The position numbers were made by a program, and so were the translations under genes. The notes under the pieces are model-generated. The model was given only the letters and a program-made list of their open reading frames with translations. It was not told where the DNA came from and did not search any database. Of a stretch of 32,261 nt of DNA, positions 15,002-22,867 are shown piece by piece (positions within the stretch are counted from its first letter, which is position 1; every line of letters starts with the position of its first letter). The DNA lies in assembly GCF_001613265.1 (NCBI RefSeq), contig NZ_BDCA01000049.1, forward strand, positions 1 to 32,261. The letters run 5' to 3'. This DNA is from Nocardia vermiculata NBRC 100427 (lineage in GTDB: Bacteria; Actinomycetota; Actinomycetes; Mycobacteriales; Mycobacteriaceae).

Positions 15002-15805
15002 CTATTTCTGGTTGTAGAAGCCGTTTTCGGCGATCCGGCGACGCTCCTCGGCCGATACGTCGACATCCGACGGTGAGAGCAGGAACACCTTGGTGGCCAC
15101 CTTGTCGAACGAGCCGCGCAGCGCGAACGCCAGTCCGGCGGCGAAATCGACCAGGCGACGAGCATCCGCGTTGCTCATCTCGACCAGATCCATGATCACC
15201 GGCGTGCCGTCACGGAAACGCTCGCCGATGATCGCTGCCTCGGCATACGTGCGCGGACGCAGTGTGGTGATCTTGGACAACGGACCTCCGTCCTCGAAGA
15301 CGGGGTTGCGGCGTGGCGCCGGCTCGAACCGGGCACGCTCCTCCATCCGCCGCTCTTCCATCCGCCGCTCGGCCTCGGGATCGACCGCCAGCGCACCGTG
15401 TGTCGTGCCGCGCACCATCGGCGTGCCACCACCGAGACCGCGTGAACGGCCCGACGGCGCGGATTCGATCCGCGTCGGCCGGCGCAGCGGCTCGTAACGG
15501 TCGTCGGAGTAGGACTCGTCGGCGAACTCGGAGCGCCGCGGCACCGAATAGCCGGGCTGGTACGGCGCCTTGTAGGCCGGCTCCGCGTATCCGGGGTCGT
15601 CGGCGAAGCGATCCTCGCCGAAGCGGGGGCGAACGGCGTCGTACGGGTCGTCACCGAAACGCGACCGCCGGATACCACGATCGTCGGACCCCAGCGGGCC
15701 GTGGTCATCGATTCCCCGAGGCCCGCGGTCGTCGACATAGTCGTCTTCGTAGTCCTCGAGCGGAACCATGCCGAAGTACGCCTTGAACCTGTGCAGGGTA
15801 CTCAT
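15002..15805 (-). CDS. sepF: SepF, FtsZ-ring membrane anchor
   Basis: Links FtsZ filaments to the membrane at the division site; actinobacteria lack FtsA, so SepF is the main anchor. It has 267 residues. The N-terminus (MSTLHRFKAYFGMVP) is an amphipathic membrane-binding helix. A long acidic, Tyr/Asp/Arg-rich disordered linker follows (about 18-165), and then the folded SepF domain (about 170-255) with GTPVIMDLVEMSNADARR and the dimer and FtsZ-binding region. A tandem RRMEE RRMEE duplication lies just before the domain. GAGGTGG precedes the ATG closely. The start overlaps the stop of a 27-codon leader ORF, which suggests translational coupling. Confidence 0.96.
   Translation of the reverse strand: MSTLHRFKAYFGMVPLEDYEDDYVDDRGPRGIDDHGPLGSDDRGIRRSRFGDDPYDAVRPRFGEDRFADDPGYAEPAYKAPYQPGYSVPRRSEFADESYSDDRYEPLRRPTRIESAPSGRSRGLGGGTPMVRGTTHGALAVDPEAERRMEERRMEERARFEPAPRRNPVFEDGGPLSKITTLRPRTYAEAAIIGERFRDGTPVIMDLVEMSNADARRLVDFAAGLAFALRGSFDKVATKVFLLSPSDVDVSAEERRRIAENGFYNQK
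15338..15367. repeat. 15-bp tandem duplication inside sepF
   Basis: Two adjacent 15-base units (15338-15352 and 15353-15367) differ at one base and encode the RRMEE RRMEE repeat at the end of the SepF linker. Confidence 0.8.
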
Positions 15806-15885
15806 GCTTCCACCTCGCTAGCGTTCGCTTCCAGCACGAGCACGCTCGTGGCTGCGCTGAACTCCCGCTCGCTACGCTCGCTCAT
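15802..15885 (-). CDS. Putative 27-residue leader peptide coupled to sepF
   Basis: An ATG at 15885 opens a frame of 27 codons starting MSERSEREFSAA and ending EANASEVEA; its TGA overlaps the sepF ATG as ATGA. GGAAGG stands about 9 bases before the ATG. The first codons contain the near-repeat GAGCGTAGCGAGCG, a sequence type I recall in front of many Nocardia and Rhodococcus genes, where it often yields an MSERSER start. It also contains the hairpin CACGAG/CTCGTG (15835-15850). It may be a real coupled leader or a dispersed intergenic repeat that happens to be open. Confidence 0.4.
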   Translation of the reverse strand: MSERSEREFSAATSVLVLEANASEVEA

Positions 15886-15955
15886 CCTGGTCGACCTTCC
15901 TACGGCCCCGACCGGCCTGGGGTGTTGAAGTCGGGCTCAGTCCTCTTCAGTCTCC

Positions 15956-15961
15956 AGCATA
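15956..15961 (-). promoter_or_regulatory. Possible -10 element for sepF
   Basis: TATGCT on the minus strand fits TANNNT and lies in the 107-base gap between yggS and the leader ORF. It sits about 70 bases before the leader ORF start. No -35 is recognisable. Confidence 0.25.
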
Positions 15962-15992
15962 TGTTGCGAATGTGACTGATGAGGTTTGTTTG

Positions 15993-16715
15993 CTATTGCG
16001 AGGTTATCGGTCGCGCGCCCATCAAGGCGGTACCGACACGCACGCACGTCGCGCCGCATGCGACGGCTGCCTCCAGATCTCCCGACATTCCCGCCGACAT
16101 TTCGGTGGCGCCCGGATGCTCCTGGAGCAGTTCGTGATGCATTCCGGCGAGTTCGGCAAACGACCGCTCCGGATCCGCCCCCAACGGCGCGACAGCCATC
16201 ACCCCGCCGAGGGTCAGGCCTCCGGACGCGGCGACCTGCGCGGCGAGGGCGCCGAGTTCGTCGGGCACGACACCACCACGCGCCGGGTCCCGATCGAGGC
16301 TGACCTGGAGCAGCACGCGCAGCGGCTCGGCACGCACCCCCTCGTCGAGGGCGGTCACCGCCGCTCCGTCGAGTGCCCGGACCAATCGCGGCGAGTCCAC
16401 CGAATGCACGGTATCGGCCCACCGCACCACCGATTTCGCCTTGTTCCGCTGCAACCGGCCGATCATGTGCCAGCGCATTCCGGACAGCGGACCCGATGTC
16501 GCCACCTTCGCGGCGGCCTCCTGTTCCCGCGATTCGCCGACTTCGCGGCGCCCGAGCCGGTACAGGATCTCCACGTCGGAGGCCGGAAAATACTTGGTGA
16601 CCGGTAGCAGCCGGACCGTCGCACGGTCGCGGTCCGCCGCCCGGCACGCCGTATCGATGCGATGCTCCACCCGGATGAGGGCGGCAGCCAACTCCGCTTC
16701 GCGGCCCGCGCTCAC
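15993..16715 (-). CDS. yggS: YggS/PLPBP-family pyridoxal phosphate homeostasis protein
   Basis: Binds pyridoxal 5'-phosphate and helps keep vitamin B6 and amino acid pools balanced; no enzyme activity is known for the family. The GTG at 16715 overlaps the pgeF stop as GTGA, giving 240 residues, a normal length. The cofactor lysine is Lys41 in LLPVTKYFPASD. WHMIGRLQRNK and the phosphate-binding C-terminal region ending CVRVGTALMGAR are typical. The usual GENRVQE reads GESREQE (about 60-66), a small deviation. The frame is open further upstream inside pgeF, but that is a shadow of pgeF. Its place between pgeF and sepF is the standard actinobacterial order. Confidence 0.95.
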   Translation of the reverse strand: MSAGREAELAAALIRVEHRIDTACRAADRDRATVRLLPVTKYFPASDVEILYRLGRREVGESREQEAAAKVATSGPLSGMRWHMIGRLQRNKAKSVVRWADTVHSVDSPRLVRALDGAAVTALDEGVRAEPLRVLLQVSLDRDPARGGVVPDELGALAAQVAASGGLTLGGVMAVAPLGADPERSFAELAGMHHELLQEHPGATEMSAGMSGDLEAAVACGATCVRVGTALMGARPITSQ

Positions 16716-17437
16716 CGCTGTTCCTCCATCCAGATCACGCCGGCGATACGTCCGGTGGGCGCGCCACGGCGGTGGCTGAACAACGTCCGGTCGGAGATGG
16801 TGCACCGCGGGTCGACGGCGACCGCCCCGACACCGGCCTGTTCGAGTTGGCGACGGATGCCGGCGCGGAGATCGAGCGCGGGAGTGCCGCGCCGGGTTCG
16901 AGTCGCACTGCCGGGCAGATGCGCCTCCACATCGTCGCGCATCGCCGCGGGCACCTCGTACTGTTCGCCGCTCGCCGCGGGACCGAGGAAGGCACCGATG
17001 CGCTCGGTCCGGGCCCCGGCGGCGACCATCGTCTCGAGGACCTTCGGCACGATCCCGATGCGCGCACCGACCCGGCCCGCGTGCACCGCCGCGACCACCC
17101 CGGCCTCGTCGTCGGACAACAGAATCGGCACGCAATCGGCGGTCAGCACCACCAGCGCCAGACCCGGCACGGTGGTGACGAGTGCGTCGGTGACCGGTAC
17201 CGGTTCCGAACGCGGGCCGTCGACCACCGCAACCGTGCGGCCGTGGACCTGCTCCATCCACACCAGCTGCTCCGGAGCGAGACCGATTCCCTCGGCTAGC
17301 CGGATCCGGTTGCGTCGCACCGCCTCCGGGTCGTCGCCGACATGGTCGCCGAGGTTGAACGAATCGTAGGGCGCCCGCGACACGCCGCCCGCACGCGTGG
17401 TCGTGACTCGCCGCGTTCGCACCGAAGTCTGTGTCAT
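16712..17437 (-). CDS. pgeF: Peptidoglycan editing factor PgeF (YfiH/DUF152, multicopper-type fold)
   Basis: Family members act in the cytoplasm; E. coli YfiH is reported to remove wrongly inserted L-Ser from UDP-MurNAc peptides, and other members act on purine nucleosides. From the ATG at 17437 it has 241 residues. The metal or catalytic residues are His65 (QVHG), Cys102 (LTADCVPILL) and His119 (AVHAG). After AVHAG the usual WRG reads RVG. GGAGG is only one base from this ATG, too close to serve, while TAATCT lies exactly 7 bases before it, so a leaderless start is likely; this argues against the longer frame (17506). It sits downstream of ftsZ but behind a terminator, so it probably has its own transcript with yggS. 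Confidence 0.93.
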   Translation of the reverse strand: MTQTSVRTRRVTTTRAGGVSRAPYDSFNLGDHVGDDPEAVRRNRIRLAEGIGLAPEQLVWMEQVHGRTVAVVDGPRSEPVPVTDALVTTVPGLALVVLTADCVPILLSDDEAGVVAAVHAGRVGARIGIVPKVLETMVAAGARTERIGAFLGPAASGEQYEVPAAMRDDVEAHLPGSATRTRRGTPALDLRAGIRRQLEQAGVGAVAVDPRCTISDRTLFSHRRGAPTGRIAGVIWMEEQR

Positions 17438-17444
17438 ACCTCCG

Positions 17445-17450
17445 AGATTA
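17445..17450 (-). promoter_or_regulatory. -10 element of a leaderless pgeF promoter
   Basis: TAATCT on the minus strand is followed by 7 bases and then the pgeF ATG, the classical spacing for leaderless actinobacterial transcripts. Confidence 0.55.
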
Positions 17451-17645
17451 GTAGTACCGGAACCGACAGCCGGACCGTCACGGATCCGACCAGGCCGGTT
17501 GGGCATGAAGCGTGCGCACCATCACCTCCGGCACCACGAACGTATGGAACTACGCGAGCCCCGGCGCTGCCGTCGACGTCCCGACCGGCCCCATGCCTGG
17601 GATCGTCGACTCGGACGGGATACCGCACCGAGGCACGACACGCCG

Positions 17646-17677
17646 ACGCCCCGCCCGGAATCGTCCGGGCGGGGCGT
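17646..17677 (-). terminator. ftsZ terminator, perfect 14-bp hairpin
   Basis: The arms 17646-17659 and 17664-17677 pair exactly around an ATCG loop, 24 bases after the ftsZ stop. It separates ftsZ from pgeF. The rest of the 263-base gap shows only the pgeF promoter. Confidence 0.8.
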
Positions 17678-17700
17678 GAGCGGAACTACGTAGTGCCGGC

Positions 17701-18942
17701 CTACCGACGCATGAACGACGGCACGTCCACGTCGTCGTCGGTGTCCTCGTCCGGCGGAGGCTGGATATGAGTCCGATTGTTGTGCGCGATCGTCGGCTCG
17801 GTGGCCGGACGCGGCTCGTAGGACGGCGCCGGGCCACGAGCCGGCTCCGGCTCGGCCGGACGTTCCGGCTCGGACCGGCGCGCAGTGGTCTCCGCACCGA
17901 ACTCCCGGGTGCGTGGCGGTGCGGCTTGCCCGATCTCCCCGGCGCGACCCGATCCGATACTGGACCGTGTGGCCGGCTCGATGCGCCGAGCGGGCGTACC
18001 ACCGTCGAACCCGGCCGCGATCACGGTGACCCGGACCTCGTCACCGAGCGAGTCGTCGATGACCGTGCCGAAAATGATGTTGGCCTCGATATGGGCGGCC
18101 TCCTGGACCAGCGAGGCAGCCTCGTTGATCTCGAACAGACCGAGGTCCGAACCACCCGCGATCGACAGCAGGACCCCGTGCGCGCCGTCCATCGATGCCT
18201 CGAGCAGCGGTGAATTGATCGCGGCCTCCGCGGCCTTCACCGATCTACCCTCGCCCCGGGACGATCCGATACCCATCAAGGCAGAACCCGCGCCGGACAT
18301 GACGCTCTTGACGTCGGCGAAGTCGACGTTGATCAACCCCGGGGTCGTGATCAGGTCGGTAATGCCCTGAACACCGTTGAGCAGCACCTCGTCCGCCGAG
18401 CGGAACGCGTCCATCAGGCTCACCGCGGCGTCGCCGAGCTGCAGCAACCGGTCGTTGGGGATGACGATGAGGGTGTCGCAGGATTCCCGCAGCGCCTGAA
18501 TCCCGGACTCGGCCTGATTGCTGCGCCGCTTCCCCTCGAAGGAGAAGGGGCGCGTCACCACGCCGATGGTCAGCGCACCGAGCTTGCGGGCGATCGAGGC
18601 GACCACCGGTGCGCCGCCGGTACCGGTGCCACCGCCTTCACCTGCGGTCACGAAGACCATATCGGCGCCCTTGAGTACCTCTTCGATCTCGTCCTTGTGA
18701 TCCTCGGCAGCCTTACGGCCGACCTCGGGGTCCGCGCCGGCTCCCAGTCCTCGGGTGAGTTCGCGGCCGACGTCGAGTTTGACGTCCGCATCACTCATCA
18801 GCAGCGCTTGCGCGTCGGTGTTGACGGCGATGAACTCGACTCCCTTGAGTCCCTGTTCGATCATTCGGTTGACGGCGTTCACGCCGCCGCCGCCGATACC
18901 GACGACCTTGATCACTGCAAGGTAGTTGTGCGGGGGCGTCAT
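17701..18942 (-). CDS. ftsZ: Cell division GTPase FtsZ
   Basis: Tubulin-like GTPase that polymerises into the Z ring and recruits the divisome. It has 413 residues. GIGGGGVNAVNRM begins the nucleotide fold, the tubulin signature GGGTGTGG is at 103-110, and the synergy-loop region GLINVDFADVKSVM carries the catalytic Asp residues. A variable Pro/Glu/Arg linker covers about 315-395. The C-terminus DDDVDVPSFMRR is the conserved partner-binding peptide, preceded by an acidic run that in M. tuberculosis is reported to bind the basic tail of FtsW. GGAAGG precedes the ATG by about 9 bases. Its own promoter region lies in the 370-base gap after ftsQ, and a terminator follows. Confidence 0.99.
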   Translation of the reverse strand: MTPPHNYLAVIKVVGIGGGGVNAVNRMIEQGLKGVEFIAVNTDAQALLMSDADVKLDVGRELTRGLGAGADPEVGRKAAEDHKDEIEEVLKGADMVFVTAGEGGGTGTGGAPVVASIARKLGALTIGVVTRPFSFEGKRRSNQAESGIQALRESCDTLIVIPNDRLLQLGDAAVSLMDAFRSADEVLLNGVQGITDLITTPGLINVDFADVKSVMSGAGSALMGIGSSRGEGRSVKAAEAAINSPLLEASMDGAHGVLLSIAGGSDLGLFEINEAASLVQEAAHIEANIIFGTVIDDSLGDEVRVTVIAAGFDGGTPARRIEPATRSSIGSGRAGEIGQAAPPRTREFGAETTARRSEPERPAEPEPARGPAPSYEPRPATEPTIAHNNRTHIQPPPDEDTDDDVDVPSFMRR

Positions 18943-19312
18943 GGGCTCTCGCCTTCCTTCGATCCAAAGCCTGTCGTTTCCGGATACTCGTCACTACGCC
19001 GGTCCGGAGTTCGCGGTTCGTCCGGGCCGACGCTCGGGCGAACCCTAAACCTGAACCATAGGGTTGGCGTTATGTCAAGTATCCGACTGGTGCGGAACGC
19101 TATTCGCACCCGCCGCGATCCGTGCGCAGGCGCGCCGAAACGATGGGCGAATTCTTGTGTGATCCGTCTCGTCCGAGCACCCCGCACGATCGCGGATGCA
19201 CCGGCCACGCACGCGACCACGGCACCCGGACGATCCGAGACGCCACGGCCATCGCACCTGGCCACCGACTCCCGGCCGCCGGTTGAAAACCGCAACGGCA
19301 CAACGAGTGTCA
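18943..19312 (-). promoter_or_regulatory. ftsQ-ftsZ intergenic region with the ftsZ promoter
   Basis: It contains an exact TTGACA (19073-19078, minus strand). At the position expected for the -10 and start region lies AACCCTA-N11-TAGGGTT (19041-19065). The -10 itself is poor at standard spacing (TTCAGG at 17 bases). A 124-codon minus-strand frame spans the whole gap, starting at a GTG that shares a base with the ftsQ TAG and ending with ATGA on ftsZ. By hand count about 43 of its codons end in A or T, unlike the genes around it, so I regard it as probably non-coding. Confidence 0.6.
19041..19065. repeat. Inverted repeat AACCCTA-N11-TAGGGTT in the ftsZ promoter region
   Basis: Two perfect 7-bp arms lie 7 bases downstream of a TTGACA -35 match. 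In this place a bound protein would block RNA polymerase, or the RNA could fold. The arms are AT-richer than the surroundings. Confidence 0.45.
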
Positions 19313-20125
19313 CTATCTTACCGTTACCAGATCAGGACTCGAAACGTCGAATACCGTTCCGGGGCGCGTCAGCACCGGAAGAACTACAGCCGCTTTGCGT
19401 TCGGAGTCCTCCGGCCCGCCCCACACCACCGTACGCCCATCGGTGAGTTTCAGCTCGATATCCGAAACCGACCGAGCCACAACCTCTCCCACCTGCGCAC
19501 GAAGCGCCGGAGGCGCGGCGTCGAGCACCGTCACCGCGGCGCGCGTCACCGGCTCCGAGCCACCGGGACGGTCGGTGCTGAGCTTCGGAACACCCGGCGG
19601 CGCCGGTTCGACCGCGAATTCGACGCTGTCGGAATCCACCAGATGCGGCCCCTGCGGACTGTCGAAGAACAGCACCGCCCGGCGCTCGTCGACACTCACC
19701 CGCACGGTGGACGGGAACACCCGCTGCACCCGGGCCGAGCGCACCTTCGGTAGCGCCGCCACCCGCCGCGCGATCGCATCGGTGTCGATGCGCAGCATGG
19801 ATCGCCCCTCCGGGATCTGCAACACGGTACGCACCTGCTGATCCGGCACCGCGGACAGACCTTCGATCTGCACCGTACGCACCGACAGTATCGGGGTGAA
19901 GTAAGCGACCGCGAGCAGCACGACCACGACCAGGACAACCGGAGTACCCCACAACAGGATTCGCCACAGCCGGCTCTCCGGCAGCGTGCCCGCACGACTT
20001 CGGCCAGCCGACCGGCGCTGCCTGCGCCGGCCGTCCGCGCCGGAGCCCGAATCGGGACCGGCTTCGGGACCGTCATCGGCATCGGCATCCGCTGCGGACC
20101 GCTGGATCGTCCCACGGCGGGTCAT
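19313..20125 (-). CDS. ftsQ: Divisome protein FtsQ (POTRA domain)
   Basis: Single-pass membrane protein that bridges early and late divisome proteins. The ATG at 20125 is chosen because GGGAGG lies 5 bases upstream; the frame also opens at a GTG two codons earlier. It has 270 residues: a cytoplasmic Asp/Arg-rich tail of about 54 residues, one membrane helix (about 55-75), then the POTRA domain starting SVRTVQIEGLSAVP with VRVSVDERRAV at its end, and the beta domain to the C-terminus. The stop TAG is at 19315-19313. It is 52 bases downstream of murC and ends the mur part of the cluster before the ftsZ promoter. Confidence 0.95.
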   Translation of the reverse strand: MTRRGTIQRSAADADADDGPEAGPDSGSGADGRRRQRRSAGRSRAGTLPESRLWRILLWGTPVVLVVVVLLAVAYFTPILSVRTVQIEGLSAVPDQQVRTVLQIPEGRSMLRIDTDAIARRVAALPKVRSARVQRVFPSTVRVSVDERRAVLFFDSPQGPHLVDSDSVEFAVEPAPPGVPKLSTDRPGGSEPVTRAAVTVLDAAPPALRAQVGEVVARSVSDIELKLTDGRTVVWGGPEDSERKAAVVLPVLTRPGTVFDVSSPDLVTVR

Positions 20126-20177
20126 CGGCACCTCCCTCTCCGGGTGCCGCGACGCCCCTCGGCCGGGGGCGCCACGA

Positions 20178-21698
20178 TCACCGTCCCGACGGCGGGCGTA
20201 CCCGCAGTCCGTCCAGAATCTGGCCGCCCAGCATCGTCACATCACCGGCGCCCATCGTGATCACCACATCGCCCGGGCGCGCGAGACTCGATGCCTGCCG
20301 GCCCACGCGCGACATATCGGGCTGATAGTGCACAGCTTTCGTCACCGACTGCGCAACCAGCGCGCCGTTCACACCGGGCAACGGCTCCTCACGAGCACCG
20401 TACACATCGAGTACCACCACCTCGTCGGCCAGCGACAGCGCCGCGCCGAACTCCTCGGCGAATGTGGCTGTGCGGCTGTACAAATGCGGCTGGAACACGA
20501 CGATCACCCGGCCCTGCCGGGAGCGGGCGCCGTCGGCGGCCTCCTGGCGGACCAGTTCGGCGGCCGCGCCGAGCACCGCCCGGACCTCGGTCGGATGGTG
20601 CGCGTAATCGTCGAAGACCCGCACACCGCCCTCCCTGCCGACGAACTGGAAGCGGCGATGCACACCACCGAAACCCTCCAGCCCCTGAAGGATTTCGTCC
20701 AGGTCGGCGCCGGCGCCGCGGGCGGCGAGCAGCGCGGCCAGCGCATTGAGCGCCATATGCCGTCCCGGGACCGACAGTCGCAGCGTGCGCGGCGCCGGTT
20801 CACCACCCAGCTGGATGGTCGCCACCCCGCCCACATCGCGCGGCTGCCAATCCAGCAGCCGGGCCTGCAGCGGTACCGGCACGTCGGCCGGTGCGGCTGC
20901 ACCGTACCCGGCGATCCGGATATCGAGTTCACCGGCGGCGACACGTGCGGCGGTCCGCTCGGCCAATGCCCGTGATCCGGGATCGTCCAGGCACACCACC
21001 AGCAGGCCCCCGGCAGCGAGCCGGGCCACGAAGTCGTCGAAGACCTGAACATAGGCCTCGTCGGAGCCGAAGAAGTCCAGGTGATCGGATTCGATGTTGG
21101 TGACCACGGCCACGTCCGGGTCGTACTGCAGCAGCGAACCGTCCGACTCGTCGGCCTCGGCGACGAAATAACCGCCGGTGCCGTGATGAGCATTGGTGCC
21201 GGCCTCGTTGAGTTCACCACCGACGGCGAAGGACGGATCACATCCGCAGTGCTGCAACGCGACAACCAGCATGGAGGTGGTCGACGTCTTGCCGTGCGTC
21301 CCCGACACCAGCAAGGTGTGGTGACCGTGCATCAGTTCGGCCAGGACCGCCGGACGCAGCAGCACCGGCACCCCGCGCCGCTTCGCCTCCACCAGTTCGG
21401 GATTCGTCTTGGGGATGGCGGCGAAGGTCGTCACCACCGCGGTCGCGCCACCCGGCAGCAGGTCCAGGGCGCTCGCGTCGTGGCCGATGCGGACCTGCGC
21501 GCCGCGCGCCCGCAACGCCAGCACACCGCGGCTCTCCTTGGCATCCGAACCCGATACCTGGCCACCGCGCGACAGCAGAATGCGGGCGATACCCGACATA
21601 CCCGCGCCGCCGATGCCGACCATGTGCACCCGCCGCAGCAGCTCCGGCAGTTCCGGCACCGCCGCGCCGACGACGCCCGCCTCGTCTCCTCCGGTCAC
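20178..21698 (-). CDS. murC: UDP-N-acetylmuramate--L-alanine ligase
   Basis: Adds L-Ala to UDP-MurNAc using ATP, the first step of stem peptide assembly. It has 506 residues. The Rossmann motif GIGGAGMSG is at 28-36, the ATP loop GTHGKTST at 133-140, EADESDGS in the central domain, and the C-terminal ligase domain carries DDYAHHPTEVRAVL. The GTG start shares GTGA with the murG stop, so the pair is translationally coupled. The protein acts in the cytoplasm. Confidence 0.98.
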   Translation of the reverse strand: MTGGDEAGVVGAAVPELPELLRRVHMVGIGGAGMSGIARILLSRGGQVSGSDAKESRGVLALRARGAQVRIGHDASALDLLPGGATAVVTTFAAIPKTNPELVEAKRRGVPVLLRPAVLAELMHGHHTLLVSGTHGKTSTTSMLVVALQHCGCDPSFAVGGELNEAGTNAHHGTGGYFVAEADESDGSLLQYDPDVAVVTNIESDHLDFFGSDEAYVQVFDDFVARLAAGGLLVVCLDDPGSRALAERTAARVAAGELDIRIAGYGAAAPADVPVPLQARLLDWQPRDVGGVATIQLGGEPAPRTLRLSVPGRHMALNALAALLAARGAGADLDEILQGLEGFGGVHRRFQFVGREGGVRVFDDYAHHPTEVRAVLGAAAELVRQEAADGARSRQGRVIVVFQPHLYSRTATFAEEFGAALSLADEVVVLDVYGAREEPLPGVNGALVAQSVTKAVHYQPDMSRVGRQASSLARPGDVVITMGAGDVTMLGGQILDGLRVRPPSGR

Positions 21699-22867
21699 CT
21701 GCCGGCCACCTCCGCCACGATCCGCGCCACCTCGTCGGCAGCGTCCCGATGTCCCGCTCCGGCAGCGGCCACCGACATCCTCGTCAGCGCGGCCGGATCG
21801 CCGAGCAATGCGATCACCTCGTCCATCACATACTTCGGTGTCATCTCCGCATCGGCGACAATTCTGCCACCACCCTGCGCGACGACCGGTCGTGCGTTGA
21901 ACTCCTGCTCGCCGTTACCGTGGGGCAGCGGAACGTAGAACGCCGGCAGTCCGACCGCCGACACCTCCGCCACCGTCATCGCGCCCGAGCGGCACACCGC
22001 GGCATCGGTGGCGGCATAAGCCAGATCCATCCGCGACAGATACGGAACAGCGACGTATCTTGCTCCGTCACGGCCCGATTCGGCATCGATACCGCCGAGG
22101 TCGAGCGTGTTCTTGGGGCCGTGGGCGTGCAGGACGGAGATGCCGGCGGCCAGCAGTTGCCCGGCGGCGCCGGAGACCGCTTCGTTCACTCGACGAGCGC
22201 CCTGCGACCCACCGAACACCAGCAACGCCGGGCCGTGGGCGGGCAGTCCGAAATGCGCGCGGGCCTGCTCCCGCAACCCGGCACGGTCCAAGGTGGCGAT
22301 GGACGCGCGCACCGGAATCCCGACGACCTCCGCATCGGTGCGCCCGCGGGCGTGCACGCCCGAATTCGGTACTGCCGCGAGCACCCGCGCCGCACGCCGG
22401 GCACCGAGTTTATTGGCGATACCGGCCTTCACATTGGCTTCGTGCACGATCAGTGGCACGCGCCGGGAACGGCGCAGCACGCCCCCGCCCGCAGCCAGAT
22501 ACGCCGGCACCGAGACGTAGCCACCGAATCCGACGATCACATCGGCGTCGACCTCCTCGATCACCGCGCGGGTCCGGGCCACGGCCGCGCGCACCCGGCC
22601 CGGCAGCCGCAGCAGATCCGCGGTCGGTTTCCGGGGCAGCGGCACCGGCGGAATCAGTTCCAGCCGGTAGCCCCGCTCGGGGACCAGGGTCGTCTCCAGT
22701 CCGCGCCGGGTACCCAGCGCCGTGATCCGGATCGAGGGGTCGAGTCGGCGCAGTGCGTCCGCGACCGCCATCGCGGGTTCGATATGCCCCGCTGTTCCCC
22801 CACCCGCGACGATTACCGAGAGCGTCCGTTGCCCGGAACCCGTCGTACCGCTCTCGCCGGTTGTCAC
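21695..22867 (-). CDS. murG: MurG, lipid II-forming N-acetylglucosaminyltransferase
   Basis: Transfers GlcNAc from UDP-GlcNAc to lipid I on the inner membrane face, making lipid II. The GT-B protein has 390 residues. GGGTAGHIEPA (22-32) is the first glycine loop and VGFGGYVSVP the second; VHEAN and GGSQGARRVNE follow in the linker and C-terminal domain. The donor site reads CRSGAMTVAEVSAVGLPAFYVPLPHGNGEQ with N-A after it. Both ends overlap neighbours by GTGA (ftsW upstream, murC downstream). Confidence 0.98.
   Translation of the reverse strand: MTTGESGTTGSGQRTLSVIVAGGGTAGHIEPAMAVADALRRLDPSIRITALGTRRGLETTLVPERGYRLELIPPVPLPRKPTADLLRLPGRVRAAVARTRAVIEEVDADVIVGFGGYVSVPAYLAAGGGVLRRSRRVPLIVHEANVKAGIANKLGARRAARVLAAVPNSGVHARGRTDAEVVGIPVRASIATLDRAGLREQARAHFGLPAHGPALLVFGGSQGARRVNEAVSGAAGQLLAAGISVLHAHGPKNTLDLGGIDAESGRDGARYVAVPYLSRMDLAYAATDAAVCRSGAMTVAEVSAVGLPAFYVPLPHGNGEQEFNARPVVAQGGGRIVADAEMTPKYVMDEVIALLGDPAALTRMSVAAAGAGHRDAADEVARIVAEVAGR

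Noticed and set aside
16716..17261. Extension of yggS upstream to 17261
   Set aside because: This part is the shadow of pgeF in another frame; the YggS fold starts at the GTG overlapping the pgeF stop.
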